6,909 nucleotides of DNA from DATLFA01 sp039934635. Lineage in GTDB: Bacteria > Actinomycetota > Acidimicrobiia > Acidimicrobiales > WLNW01. A model generated the notes under the pieces. It was not told the origin of the DNA. It saw nothing but the letters and a program-made list of their open reading frames with translations, and made no database searches. The translations under genes and the position numbers were made by a program. Shown piece by piece: positions 1 to 6,010 of the stretch; position 1 is the first letter of the stretch, and each line of letters begins with the position of its first letter. Location: positions 1 through 6,909 of the forward strand of contig JBDTLT010000274.1 in assembly GCA_039934635.1 (NCBI GenBank). The letters are read 5' to 3'.

Positions 1-835
1 CGACGTCGATGAGTACCTCGTCGCGGCGTTGGCGGTTCCAGACTTGGCGGCCGGTATAGCGGGGGTTGCGAAGGATGGCTCGGATGGCGTGCTTCGACCA
101 CGCGCCGCCGCTGCCGATGCGGTGGCGATTGCGGGCTGGGTCATGCGCGGACGGTGACGGAACGCCGCCGGCGGTGAGTTTCTCGGCGATGGAGTGGAGA
201 CCTCTGCCAGCAATGAACTCTTCATAGATTCGCTGTACGACGGGCGCCGCGATGGGATCGAGCTCGAGCGCATGTAGCCGTTGGCCCACGGCGGCTTTAC
301 CCGGCTTGGGATGGGGACCGGCGTCGGCGATGGCGTAGCCGTAGGGCGGGCGGCCGCCGAGGAAGCGTCCTTCGATGGCGGCCTGTGCGGCCATGGCGGC
401 ACGCACGCGAGTCTTTATCCGATTGCGTTCGCCTTTGCTCATTCCGCCGTAGAGACTCATGACGAGATCGTGGGCATCGGAGCCGGGATCAACTCTGCCG
501 CCGACCTCGGGCACCCACAACTCGACGTCGTAGTGAACGAACACGGGGAACGTGAGACCGAACTGGTTGCCGTAGAACGCGCGTTGTGGCTCGCCGATGA
601 CCACGCCGTCGAAGCCCCGGTCCTCGTCGCGGAAAGCGTCGAGGAGCCGCGACGCTTCGGGTCGTCGTTTCCACGGCAATGATCGCGACTGTCCGATATC
701 GAAGAACTCTTCGACGATCTCGCCGCCGACAGCTTCGATGACCTGTCGAGAACGCGCCAGTTGCCAATTGCGCGATGACGTCGGGTCTTGTTGGTCTTCG
801 GTGCTCACGCGTCCGTAGAAGGCGAATCGCTTCAT
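1..835 (-). CDS. Large serine recombinase (resolvase/invertase family), partial at window edge
   Basis: The minus strand is open from an ATG at 833-835 to the left edge (278 codons, no stop), so the C-terminus lies outside. Serine recombinases cut both strands at paired sites through a 5'-phosphoserine link and rejoin them; large members move phages, integrative elements and cassettes. The N-terminal resolvase domain (about residues 3-148) begins FAFYGRVSTEDQ, which gives Arg9 and the nucleophile Ser11. A second conserved arginine, Arg85, lies in GEPQRAFYGNQF, where classical resolvases have DRLSR. Residues 131-145 (GMSKGERNRIKTRVR) match the long linker helix. A Recombinase-type DNA-binding domain follows (about 160-268), with GGRPPYGY, WSKHAIRAILRNPRYTG and QVWNRQRRDEV. 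The zinc ribbon and coiled coil expected in large members are not in view. From memory, the RAFYGNQ and WVPEVGG wording marks a subfamily common in actinobacteria. No strong Shine-Dalgarno precedes the start; the ATGA overlap with the upstream small ORF suggests coupled translation. The family assignment is firm; the element it mobilises is unknown. Confidence 0.95.
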   Translation of the reverse strand, partial: MKRFAFYGRVSTEDQQDPTSSRNWQLARSRQVIEAVGGEIVEEFFDIGQSRSLPWKRRPEASRLLDAFRDEDRGFDGVVIGEPQRAFYGNQFGLTFPVFVHYDVELWVPEVGGRVDPGSDAHDLVMSLYGGMSKGERNRIKTRVRAAMAAQAAIEGRFLGGRPPYGYAIADAGPHPKPGKAAVGQRLHALELDPIAAPVVQRIYEEFIAGRGLHSIAEKLTAGGVPSPSAHDPARNRHRIGSGGAWSKHAIRAILRNPRYTGRQVWNRQRRDEVLIDV

Positions 836-1038
836 GATGCTCGAGAGGCTAGAGGTTCCGATGGATCGTTGTCGTCGATGTTGAGTTGCTGTCGTCGCGC
901 GGCCTCGCGCAGAATGCGCAACAGCACCGTCGCCATGCCCGGCGTGATCTCCAAGTCGCAGGCGCGCTCGAACACGATCTCCGAGCTTGATTGCGGAGTA
1001 CGGGCTGCGCCTCGTGCATCGGTGTCGTTGTCTCGCAT
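832..1038 (-). CDS. Small hypothetical protein translationally coupled to the recombinase
   Basis: This 68-residue ORF reads from ATG at 1036-1038 to TGA at 832-834. The TGA shares the sequence ATGA with the recombinase start, a usual sign of translational coupling. The first 25 residues are polar and low in complexity. Residues about 23-50 contain a predicted helical core (VFERACDLEITPGMATVLLRI and onward), followed by a charged tail. Upstream in frame there is no ATG, GTG or TTG back to a TGA inside the palindrome at 1153-1172, so 1038 is the earliest start; an internal GTG at about residue 22 is also possible. I recall short ORFs with an 'LTP..A..LL..LL' core in front of actinobacterial recombinases of this type, which fits a conserved companion, but I could not check this and assign no function. 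A directionality or helper role is only a guess. Confidence 0.6.
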   Translation of the reverse strand: MRDNDTDARGAARTPQSSSEIVFERACDLEITPGMATVLLRILREAARRQQLNIDDNDPSEPLASRAS

Positions 1039-1152
1039 GCCGACGAAAAGCGCGCTCGTTGAGGCACAACGCGACGCAGCAGCCGAATGGTGTTGTCCGT
1101 TGAAGAAATCGTTGAGTGCGGAGTCACGAGCAAGCTGTTCCCTTGCTGCAGC

Positions 1153-1172
1153 GTTGACGCGTACGCGTCAAC
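1153..1172. promoter_or_regulatory. Perfect 20-bp palindrome with a partial direct copy (candidate operator or recombinase site)
   Basis: GTTGACGCGTACGCGTCAAC reads identically on both strands. A second half-site, GTTGACGCATACGC at 1187-1200, repeats its first 14 bases with one mismatch, 34 bp further along, about three helical turns. The site lies about 115 bp upstream of the small-ORF/recombinase unit. It also sits just before an AAGGAG at 1173-1178 that faces the plus strand without a convincing gene behind it. A dimeric repressor operator (for example TetR-like) is the simplest reading. A recombinase binding site is possible, but the central TA dinucleotide is itself symmetric, which would not give a directional crossover. 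Confidence 0.5.
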
Positions 1173-1764
1173 AAGGAGAGGCGAGCGTTGACGCATACGC
1201 CGTCGTCACGCCCCGGACGTGACTGGGCATCAACCTCAACGGCGAGCTGCACCACGATGGAAACCGCTCAACGGCATCCTCAACGAAGCACGGGGTAGGC
1301 GAGTCACGCTCATTGTCGCCGCGCCGACACGCTGCGCCTCACCGCCGACATACGCGCTGGTCTTGCGACTACGTGTCGTCAACGTAGAGATAGACGACGT
1401 CGCCGTGAGCGAGGGATTGATGCGGCTCGATGCCGACGTGGCCCGTGCTACATGGCGCTGAGAAGCCTCCTGAGGCGTTGGGAGCGGCGAGCTGATGGAT
1501 TGAGTCGCTCTGATCGAAGCTGGTCGCTGTCGAACACACAGACACGGCGCCGACGGCATTGGCTGACTGCGTAATCAAGCCGGCGCGTTCGTTTCGCGCT
1601 CCGATCGTCCTTGCGCTGTTCGCGCGCTCGCGCGTTACGACACGCAGTTCATCATCCCGCACGCATTGTGCCGCATCCATCCATCCGACCGATTCAGCCT
1701 CATTCGCGAACCCAATCCGCTCCGCCAATCGCTCCTTTGAACGCTCTGTCAAGTTCGGCACAGA

Positions 1765-1801
1765 CTTGCCGGTTCCGCTAAGCGGAACCCGCCGAGGCAA
1801 G
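1765..1801. promoter_or_regulatory. Nested palindrome, IclR-type operator-like
   Basis: GGTTCCGCT A AGCGGAACC (1771-1789) is a perfect inverted repeat of nine bases around one central A. It is flanked by a second, outer pair, CTTGCC (1765-1770) and GGCAAG (1796-1801), with six unpaired bases on the right. The inner GTTCCGC...GCGGAAC pattern resembles operators of actinobacterial IclR-family regulators as I remember them. A perfect TTGACA (1752 to 1747, minus strand) lies 18 bp away, but I see no good -10 box at the expected spacing and no certain gene downstream. No IclR gene is in the window. It could instead be a hairpin in a transcript or a scattered genomic repeat. Confidence 0.4.
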
Positions 1802-1833
1802 AAATTGCATCCCGCCGGCGCGGACAACGCGCC

Positions 1834-1851
1834 TGTCCATTCGAGTGGACA
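1834..1851. repeat. Imperfect 18-bp palindrome
   Basis: TGTCCATTCGAGTGGACA has 16 of 18 positions symmetric (TGTCCA / TGGACA arms around TTCGAG, with a symmetric TCGA core). It lies 45 bp after the IclR-like palindrome, about four helical turns away. It may be an operator or a small hairpin. No gene start is close enough to assign it. Confidence 0.3.
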
Positions 1852-2096
1852 ACCTTCGGGGGAATGCCATCGCGGCGCGGCGCAGTGCCGCTCGCCATCT
1901 TCAGTCGCAGCGGGCGCATCGTATCGAGTATTGGCCCGCGTCGGCGCATTTATCTCAAGGATGGCCGGCATCGTCGCCTCAAATCGAGCACTGCTCCTTG
2001 ATCACAGTCCGCTCCTTGAGGTCGTCGCAGACGACGATGGCCCTCAACGCGATCCTCAACGGGCCCAAGGATGGACGATCGACGAACTGCGCGCCT

Positions 2097-2255
2097 TTAC
2101 AGTCGCCGCCACACGACTCGTGATGTGACGCCGACGCGGCGTCGAGGATCCTCGGTGATGGCGCGGGTCACGTCTTCGTCATCGTGAACACGTTGTGGAT
2201 AGCCGCTGAGCCCGCGCCAGCGTTTGACGAATGTCCCGTCGCCGAGACGGTCCAC
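2097..2255 (-). CDS. Possible small protein of 52 residues, unknown function
   Basis: A minus-strand frame runs from GTG at 2253-2255 to TAA at 2097-2099, directly behind an in-frame TAA, so it cannot be longer. Its third codon positions are strongly GC, unlike the competing frames here. The product is basic and hydrophilic, with a centre that reads FVKRWRGLSGYPQRVHDDED and an Arg-rich end (RVGVTSRVVWRRL). There is no membrane segment, no cysteine and no motif I recognise. There is no clear Shine-Dalgarno. It may be a genuine small DNA- or nucleic-acid-binding protein or a fragment of a decayed gene in this gene-poor stretch. Confidence 0.3.
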   Translation of the reverse strand: MDRLGDGTFVKRWRGLSGYPQRVHDDEDVTRAITEDPRRRVGVTSRVVWRRL

Positions 2256-2301
2256 GTCTTACATACGTGTAGTTATCGAGGGGTGGTCGCGAGAGTGCGT
2301 C

Positions 2302-2336
2302 AGCCGCCGTGGCGACGGCGATCGCCACGGCGGGCT
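2302..2336 (+). terminator. GC-rich hairpin before the LuxR-type regulator gene
   Basis: CCGCCGTGGCGA (2304-2315) pairs perfectly with TCGCCACGGCGG (2322-2333) across a six-base loop. Three further pairs (AGC/GCT) extend it past a bulged G. A short T-containing tail (CTCTTCTT) follows on the plus strand. It could stop transcription arriving from the left or structure the leader of the regulator mRNA. The pyrimidine tail is weak, so the terminator call is tentative. The earliest in-frame GTG (2309) of the regulator lies inside this stem, which argues against that start. Confidence 0.35.
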
Positions 2337-2422
2337 CTTCTTGGATTCGGGGGCGGTACCGGACGCACAGACCTAATGCAGCGGCCGGTCGATGGCGGCG
2401 CGTGACGGGTGTCGGTAGCGTT

Positions 2423-5350
2423 GTGGTGGTGCAGAGCGCTCCGTCGGGCACCGTGACGTTTCTGTTGACCGATATTGAGGGTTCGACGCGTCGTCGGCAG
2501 GACGAGCCTGAGGTGATGCGGGCGTTGTTGGTGGAGCATGACTCGATCTTGCGCGATGTGATCGACAAGCACAACGGATTGCTGTTCAGGCACACCGACG
2601 ATGGGGTGGCGGCGGTGTTTGCGTCGGCGGGCGATGCGGCGGCCGCCGCGGTCGACGCGCAACAGCGGCTGCAAGATGTGTTGTCGGTCCGCATGGGGTT
2701 GCATACCGGCGAGGCCGAGCTTCGTGATGGGGACTACTTGGGTTCGACGGTGAATAGGTGTGCGCGTTTGACGTCGATCGGGCATGGCGGCCAAGTGGTG
2801 TGCAGCGAATCGACGGCGTCGCTGGTTCGTGAGCGTGATGATTTGCGGGATTTGGGTGAGCATCTGCAGCGGGATCTATCTCGGGTGGAGCGGGTGTGGC
2901 AGGTCGGTGGTGGTGAGTTCGCGGCGTTGCGGTCGTTGGCGAACTATCCGACGAATTTGCCGTTGCAGTCGTCGTCCTTCGTGGGCCGCGCCGACGAAGT
3001 GGAAGCGATCGAAGCGCTGCTGGGCGAGCATCGGTTGGTGACGCTGACCGGCGTCGGCGGTGTCGGTAAGACGCGGTTGGCGTTGGAGGTCGGCGCGGAG
3101 GTGTTGCCTGGTTTCGTTGATGGGGTGTGGCTGGTGGACTTGGCGCCCCTCGCCCATGACGCGATGGTGCTGGCGACGATTGCCGATGTGCTCGGGGTCG
3201 CGGCGCAGACTGGCGAGCCGTTGGCGACGACGTTGGTGAGTCGGTTGAGGGCGAAGCAGTTGTTGGTGATCATCGATAACTGCGAGCACGTTCTCGGTCC
3301 GGTCGCCCGCTTCGTCGATCGGTTGGCGGCGAGTGCACCCGGGGTGCGGGTGTTGGCCACCAGCCGCGAGCGGCTGGGGATCGCGGTCGAGCGGGTGCAG
3401 GCGGTACCCCCGTTGGCGGAGGGGACCGCGGTCGAGTTGTTCATCGGGCGTGCCACGCAGGCTGGCGCGGTGCTCGATAAGAGCCAGCGTCGGTCGATCG
3501 GTGAGATCTGTGTGCGATTGGATGGGTTGCCGTTGGCGATCGAGCTCGCCGCGGCGCGGGCGCGGATGATGACGCCATCGCAGATCGCGGAGCGGCTCGA
3601 TCAACGCTTCCGGTTGTTGACCGGCGGGGGCCGTACCGCGGTGGCGCGTCACCGGACGTTGCAGGCCACGGTTTCGTGGTCCTATGAATTGTTGGACAGC
3701 ACTGAACGCGCGCTGTTCCAGCGTTTGTCGACGTTGGCCGGGAGTTTCGATCTCGACGCGGCGGAGGCGATCGGCGCGGACGGGATCGTCGAAGGTTTCG
3801 AAGTGCTCAACGCGCTCGGTCATCTGGTCGACAAGTCGATGGTGCTCGCCGTCCCCGCTCCGGCCGGGGTGCGGTATCGGTTGTTGGAGACGTTGCGCCA
3901 GTTCGCCGCGGATCGTCTGGCCGAGCAGCCCGACGCGACCCTGGTGCAGGACCGTCACGCCGCCTATTGGCGTGACCGGGCCGTGACGCTGGGCGAGGCG
4001 CTTCGCGCCAGCAATCAGGCTGCAGTCTTGTTCGACGCGATCGAGGTTGATATCGACAACTACCGCAGCGCGTTCGCGTACTTGTTGACGGCCGGCCGGG
4101 TCAACGACGCCGCTGCCGGGGTGCTGGCCCTCGACATGTTTTGGGGGCTGCGCCGCACCGGCGAATGGCGCCGCTGGTATCGCGAACTCTTCGAACACCC
4201 GGACCTCGACGGCGATCTGCGACTTCAGGCGCTCGCCGCCGCGGCGCGCTTCGAAGCCATCAATGGGGACTTGCATGCCGGTGAGCGCTACGGCACCGAG
4301 GCCGTCCGGCTGGCTCAAGCCGCGGGCGTCGACCCGCCCTGGCAGGCGCCGCTGGCGTTGATGGCGGTGGCCTCGCACCGCAATGATCCTGCGGCGTTCC
4401 GGCAGTGGTGGCTGCAGGCCCGCCGTATCGCCATGGCGAGCGGAACGCGTTACGGCCAGCTGTTCATCGAAAGCCAGCGGGGACAGCTACCCGACGCCTG
4501 GGACAGCGCGGAGCTGATCGAACACTACGAACGACTTATACCCGAGGGCCACCGACTCGGGATCCCTACTCTCGGCGAGATGCAATTCGCCAGCGTCCTC
4601 TACTACGCGGGTCAACGCGAACGGGCGCGAGAACTGGCGCACTCGGTGATTGAACCCGCGCAGGGGATCGGGGGGTCGGTGCGGACCGGGGCCCTCTTCG
4701 CGTCCGCGGCGTACGACACTCTGGGCGGCGACACGGTCCGCGCCCGCGCCAACGCCGCCCAGGGTCTGCGCATCGCCCACGACGAAGGGCGCACCCGCCA
4801 CCTTCTGTACTTCGTGTACGTCGCCGCCGCCCTCGCCGCCCAGTGCAACGACATCGAAACCACGGCGGTGCTCCTCACCGCCGCGGCTCGCTACGCCAAC
4901 CCCTTTGGCCTCGGAGTAACCGGTATTGAATTCACTTGTCGGCTCGAGGCTCAGGCTGCGGTCGACGCCCATCCCGGCGATTTCAGTGTCGCCCAACAGC
5001 GTGGCGAGTCCATGACGATCGAGGACCTCACCACCTACACCCTGGACTCACTCACCGCGGCCAGCGCAGGCGCGGTTCCGCATGTTGACCGAGCCGCCGC
5101 AGAACTTGTGGTCTGCGGCCCCACGCCGCGTCGACGCGACACTGGTCTGCCGTTGCTCACCCCGCGCGAGGAGGCTGTGGCCCGCCTCGTCGCCGAGGGT
5201 CTGACCAACCGCGAGATCGCCGAGCGGCTCTTCGTGAGCGTCAAGACGGTCGAATACCACTTGGCGAACGCGTTCATGAAACTGGGCGTACGACGTCGGG
5301 CCCATCTCGCGGCCCATGTCGCCTCGATGACCCTAGGGGACCAGAACTAG
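2423..5350 (+). CDS. LuxR-family multidomain transcriptional regulator with class III cyclase and STAND ATPase domains
   Basis: The product is a soluble cytoplasmic regulator of about 975 residues. Domain 1 (about 9-155) is a class III adenylate/guanylate cyclase catalytic domain: GTVTFLLTDIEGST with metal residue Asp17, HTDDGVAAVF with the second metal Asp60, MGLHTGE, and VNRCAR with Asn111 and Arg115. Arg56 stands where adenylate cyclases usually have the substrate lysine, Asp59 replaces the usual Gly, and Ser108 sits at the second substrate position. Domain 2 (about 185-450) is an NB-ARC/AAA-like STAND ATPase: LPLQSSSFVGR, Walker A GVGGVGKT (210-217), Walker B LLVIIDN (Asp285), LATSRE (311-316), GLPLAIELAAAR (from 368) and a winged-helix stretch QATVSWSYELL. 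A helical TPR-like region follows (about 450-900). The C-terminal LuxR helix-turn-helix (about 909-965) has LTPREEAVARLVAEGLTNREIAERLFVSVKTVEYHL. In this class, ligand sensing and ATP binding are thought to switch oligomerisation and promoter binding. Mycobacterial Rv0386, Rv1358 and Rv2488c share the plan. The start is chosen among tandem GTGs at 2423, 2426 and 2429, a few residues before the conserved PSGTVTF; the frame is open back to GTG 2309, but that extension looks noncoding. No clear Shine-Dalgarno is present. Confidence 0.93.
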   Translation: MVVQSAPSGTVTFLLTDIEGSTRRRQDEPEVMRALLVEHDSILRDVIDKHNGLLFRHTDDGVAAVFASAGDAAAAAVDAQQRLQDVLSVRMGLHTGEAELRDGDYLGSTVNRCARLTSIGHGGQVVCSESTASLVRERDDLRDLGEHLQRDLSRVERVWQVGGGEFAALRSLANYPTNLPLQSSSFVGRADEVEAIEALLGEHRLVTLTGVGGVGKTRLALEVGAEVLPGFVDGVWLVDLAPLAHDAMVLATIADVLGVAAQTGEPLATTLVSRLRAKQLLVIIDNCEHVLGPVARFVDRLAASAPGVRVLATSRERLGIAVERVQAVPPLAEGTAVELFIGRATQAGAVLDKSQRRSIGEICVRLDGLPLAIELAAARARMMTPSQIAERLDQRFRLLTGGGRTAVARHRTLQATVSWSYELLDSTERALFQRLSTLAGSFDLDAAEAIGADGIVEGFEVLNALGHLVDKSMVLAVPAPAGVRYRLLETLRQFAADRLAEQPDATLVQDRHAAYWRDRAVTLGEALRASNQAAVLFDAIEVDIDNYRSAFAYLLTAGRVNDAAAGVLALDMFWGLRRTGEWRRWYRELFEHPDLDGDLRLQALAAAARFEAINGDLHAGERYGTEAVRLAQAAGVDPPWQAPLALMAVASHRNDPAAFRQWWLQARRIAMASGTRYGQLFIESQRGQLPDAWDSAELIEHYERLIPEGHRLGIPTLGEMQFASVLYYAGQRERARELAHSVIEPAQGIGGSVRTGALFASAAYDTLGGDTVRARANAAQGLRIAHDEGRTRHLLYFVYVAAALAAQCNDIETTAVLLTAAARYANPFGLGVTGIEFTCRLEAQAAVDAHPGDFSVAQQRGESMTIEDLTTYTLDSLTAASAGAVPHVDRAAAELVVCGPTPRRRDTGLPLLTPREEAVARLVAEGLTNREIAERLFVSVKTVEYHLANAFMKLGVRRRAHLAAHVASMTLGDQN

Positions 5351-5414
5351 GGATCTGCCGGGGACAAACGAGGCCACCGCGACCCTACCGTCGCATCGAT
5401 GCGCCTGTTGATCG

Positions 5415-5588
5415 ATGTCGAGCCTGATCTTGCCGGTCGTCCATCGGAACGGTGCGACCGGCGTGACCGTGTGCCCGGATGACGACGTCACGGTGGCGTC
5501 CTTCGCTGACTGGCTCGATCTCCTTCGCGTTCTCGAGACCTTCATCGAGACGGCCCGTCGAACTTCGGACACCGGACTGGGGGACTGA
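5415..5588 (+). CDS. Possible small protein of 57 residues downstream of the regulator
   Basis: The frame runs from ATG at 5415 to TGA at 5586-5588, with an in-frame TGA two codons upstream that fixes the start. Third codon positions are mostly G or C. The product begins with a short beta-like stretch (SLILPVVHRNGATGVTV), then DDDVTVASFADWLDLLRVLE, an acidic amphipathic helix, and ends in a polar tail. There is one Cys, no signal peptide and no membrane segment. It starts 64 bp behind the regulator's stop, on the same strand, so it could be cotranscribed with it. I see no Shine-Dalgarno and recognise no family. The same bases are open on the minus strand, but that translation looks like a shadow. 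Confidence 0.4.
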   Translation: MSSLILPVVHRNGATGVTVCPDDDVTVASFADWLDLLRVLETFIETARRTSDTGLGD

Positions 5589-5997
5589 TGAGACCAAGAC
5601 GTTCGTTGTGTATGGCCGCTGGTGTCGCCGTCCTTCGACCCACCGAAGATCAGGAGCAGCGCGTGCGCCGCGATCTCGGCGCGATCACGCCGCGAGACCT
5701 CTCCCTCACTCTGTGGTCGCGGAAACCATCCTCCCACACCACTCGAGGAGAACGATCCGACGAACGTCCGCACCGTCCCGCACAACGCGAGCCGTGCGGC
5801 GGTGCCCGACTCGGCGACGGAGAGCCCATCCACTCGCGGCGCTCGAATCCGATCCCGGGCGATGAGAGCTGTCTGCACTTGTTCGAAGCCTGACTCCGTC
5901 GAGCAAGTGACGGGGCATTCGAACAGGCCGGTCTGGAAGCAGATCGGATCGTCGAAACCGTAGTCCCGCAGGCGCCCACAATTAACAACCAACAACC

Positions 5998-6004
5998 AAA
6001 GGAG
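5998..6004 (+). promoter_or_regulatory. Strong ribosome binding site of the secreted-protein gene
   Basis: AAAGGAG lies six bases (AAAGTC) before the ATG at 6011. It is the best Shine-Dalgarno match in front of any gene in the window and fixes this start. Efficient translation is implied, in contrast with the regulator and recombinase starts. Confidence 0.85.
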
Positions 6005-6010
6005 AAAGTC

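Larger units (their letters stand above)
1039..2096. other. Gene-poor stretch, no recognisable coding sequence
   Basis: I find no protein I recognise on either strand. Long open frames exist: minus 1369-1971, plus 1559-2128 and plus 1219-1461. The first two run antisense to each other with the same third-codon positions, so the GC bias that keeps one open keeps the other open, and neither gives a recognisable domain. The minus frame begins in low-complexity sequence; its tail (ending GDVVYLYVDDT, stop at 1369) and the end of the plus frame (WTIDELRAFTVAATRLVM, stop at 2126-2128) look locally protein-like. They could be relics of decayed genes. A near-duplicate of 19 bases (17 matches) occurs at 1267-1285 and 2043-2061 (CTCAACG..ATCCTCAACG). 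Several palindromes, listed separately, are the clearest structure here. Confidence 0.5.
5351..6010. other. Intergenic stretch with one possible small ORF and an unassigned antisense frame
   Basis: Besides the ORF at 5415-5588, this stretch holds a minus-strand frame of 220 codons (5333-5995). It has only tandem TTG starts and overlaps the end of the regulator gene. Its first part (about 5640-5975) looks protein-like and GC3-rich, for example GRLRDYGFDDPICFQTGLF and RRDRAEIAAHALLLIFGG. Its second half, antisense to the small ORF, is Ser/Thr/Arg-rich like a shadow. A plus-strand frame at 5588-5893 starts in a TGATG overlap with the small ORF but shows weak codon bias. None of these is a family I recognise. 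The last 30 bases before 6011 are AC-rich, with AACAACC twice in tandem (5984-5997). Confidence 0.4.

Noticed and set aside
281..682. Plus-strand frame of 133 codons over the recombinase
   Set aside because: It is the shadow of the minus-strand serine recombinase, whose motifs are unmistakable across the same bases.
849..1196. Minus-strand 115-codon frame overlapping the small coupled ORF
   Set aside because: It reads as Ser/Arg-rich low-complexity sequence, lacks the ATGA link to the recombinase and covers the better small ORF in another frame.
1153..1200. Palindrome and its copy as attP of the recombinase
   Set aside because: The central dinucleotide is symmetric, the second copy is only a half-site, and no matching partner site is in the window; kept only as an operator or binding-site candidate.
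1188..1298. Plus-strand gene start at TTG 1188 behind AAGGAG
   Set aside because: Despite the good Shine-Dalgarno spacing, the frame stops after about 36 codons of Thr/Ser/Arg-rich sequence with no recognisable product.
1369..1971. Possible P-loop (PLSGTGKS) in a minus-strand 200-codon frame
   Set aside because: The first Gly of GxxxxGK[ST] is missing, the motif is encoded by the palindrome at 1771-1789, and no Walker B or ATPase fold follows.
2876..4378. Minus-strand open frame of 500 codons inside the regulator gene
   Set aside because: It is antisense to clear cyclase and ATPase motifs; high GC at third positions removes stops on the opposite strand, and the translation is Arg/Gln/His-rich with no domain.
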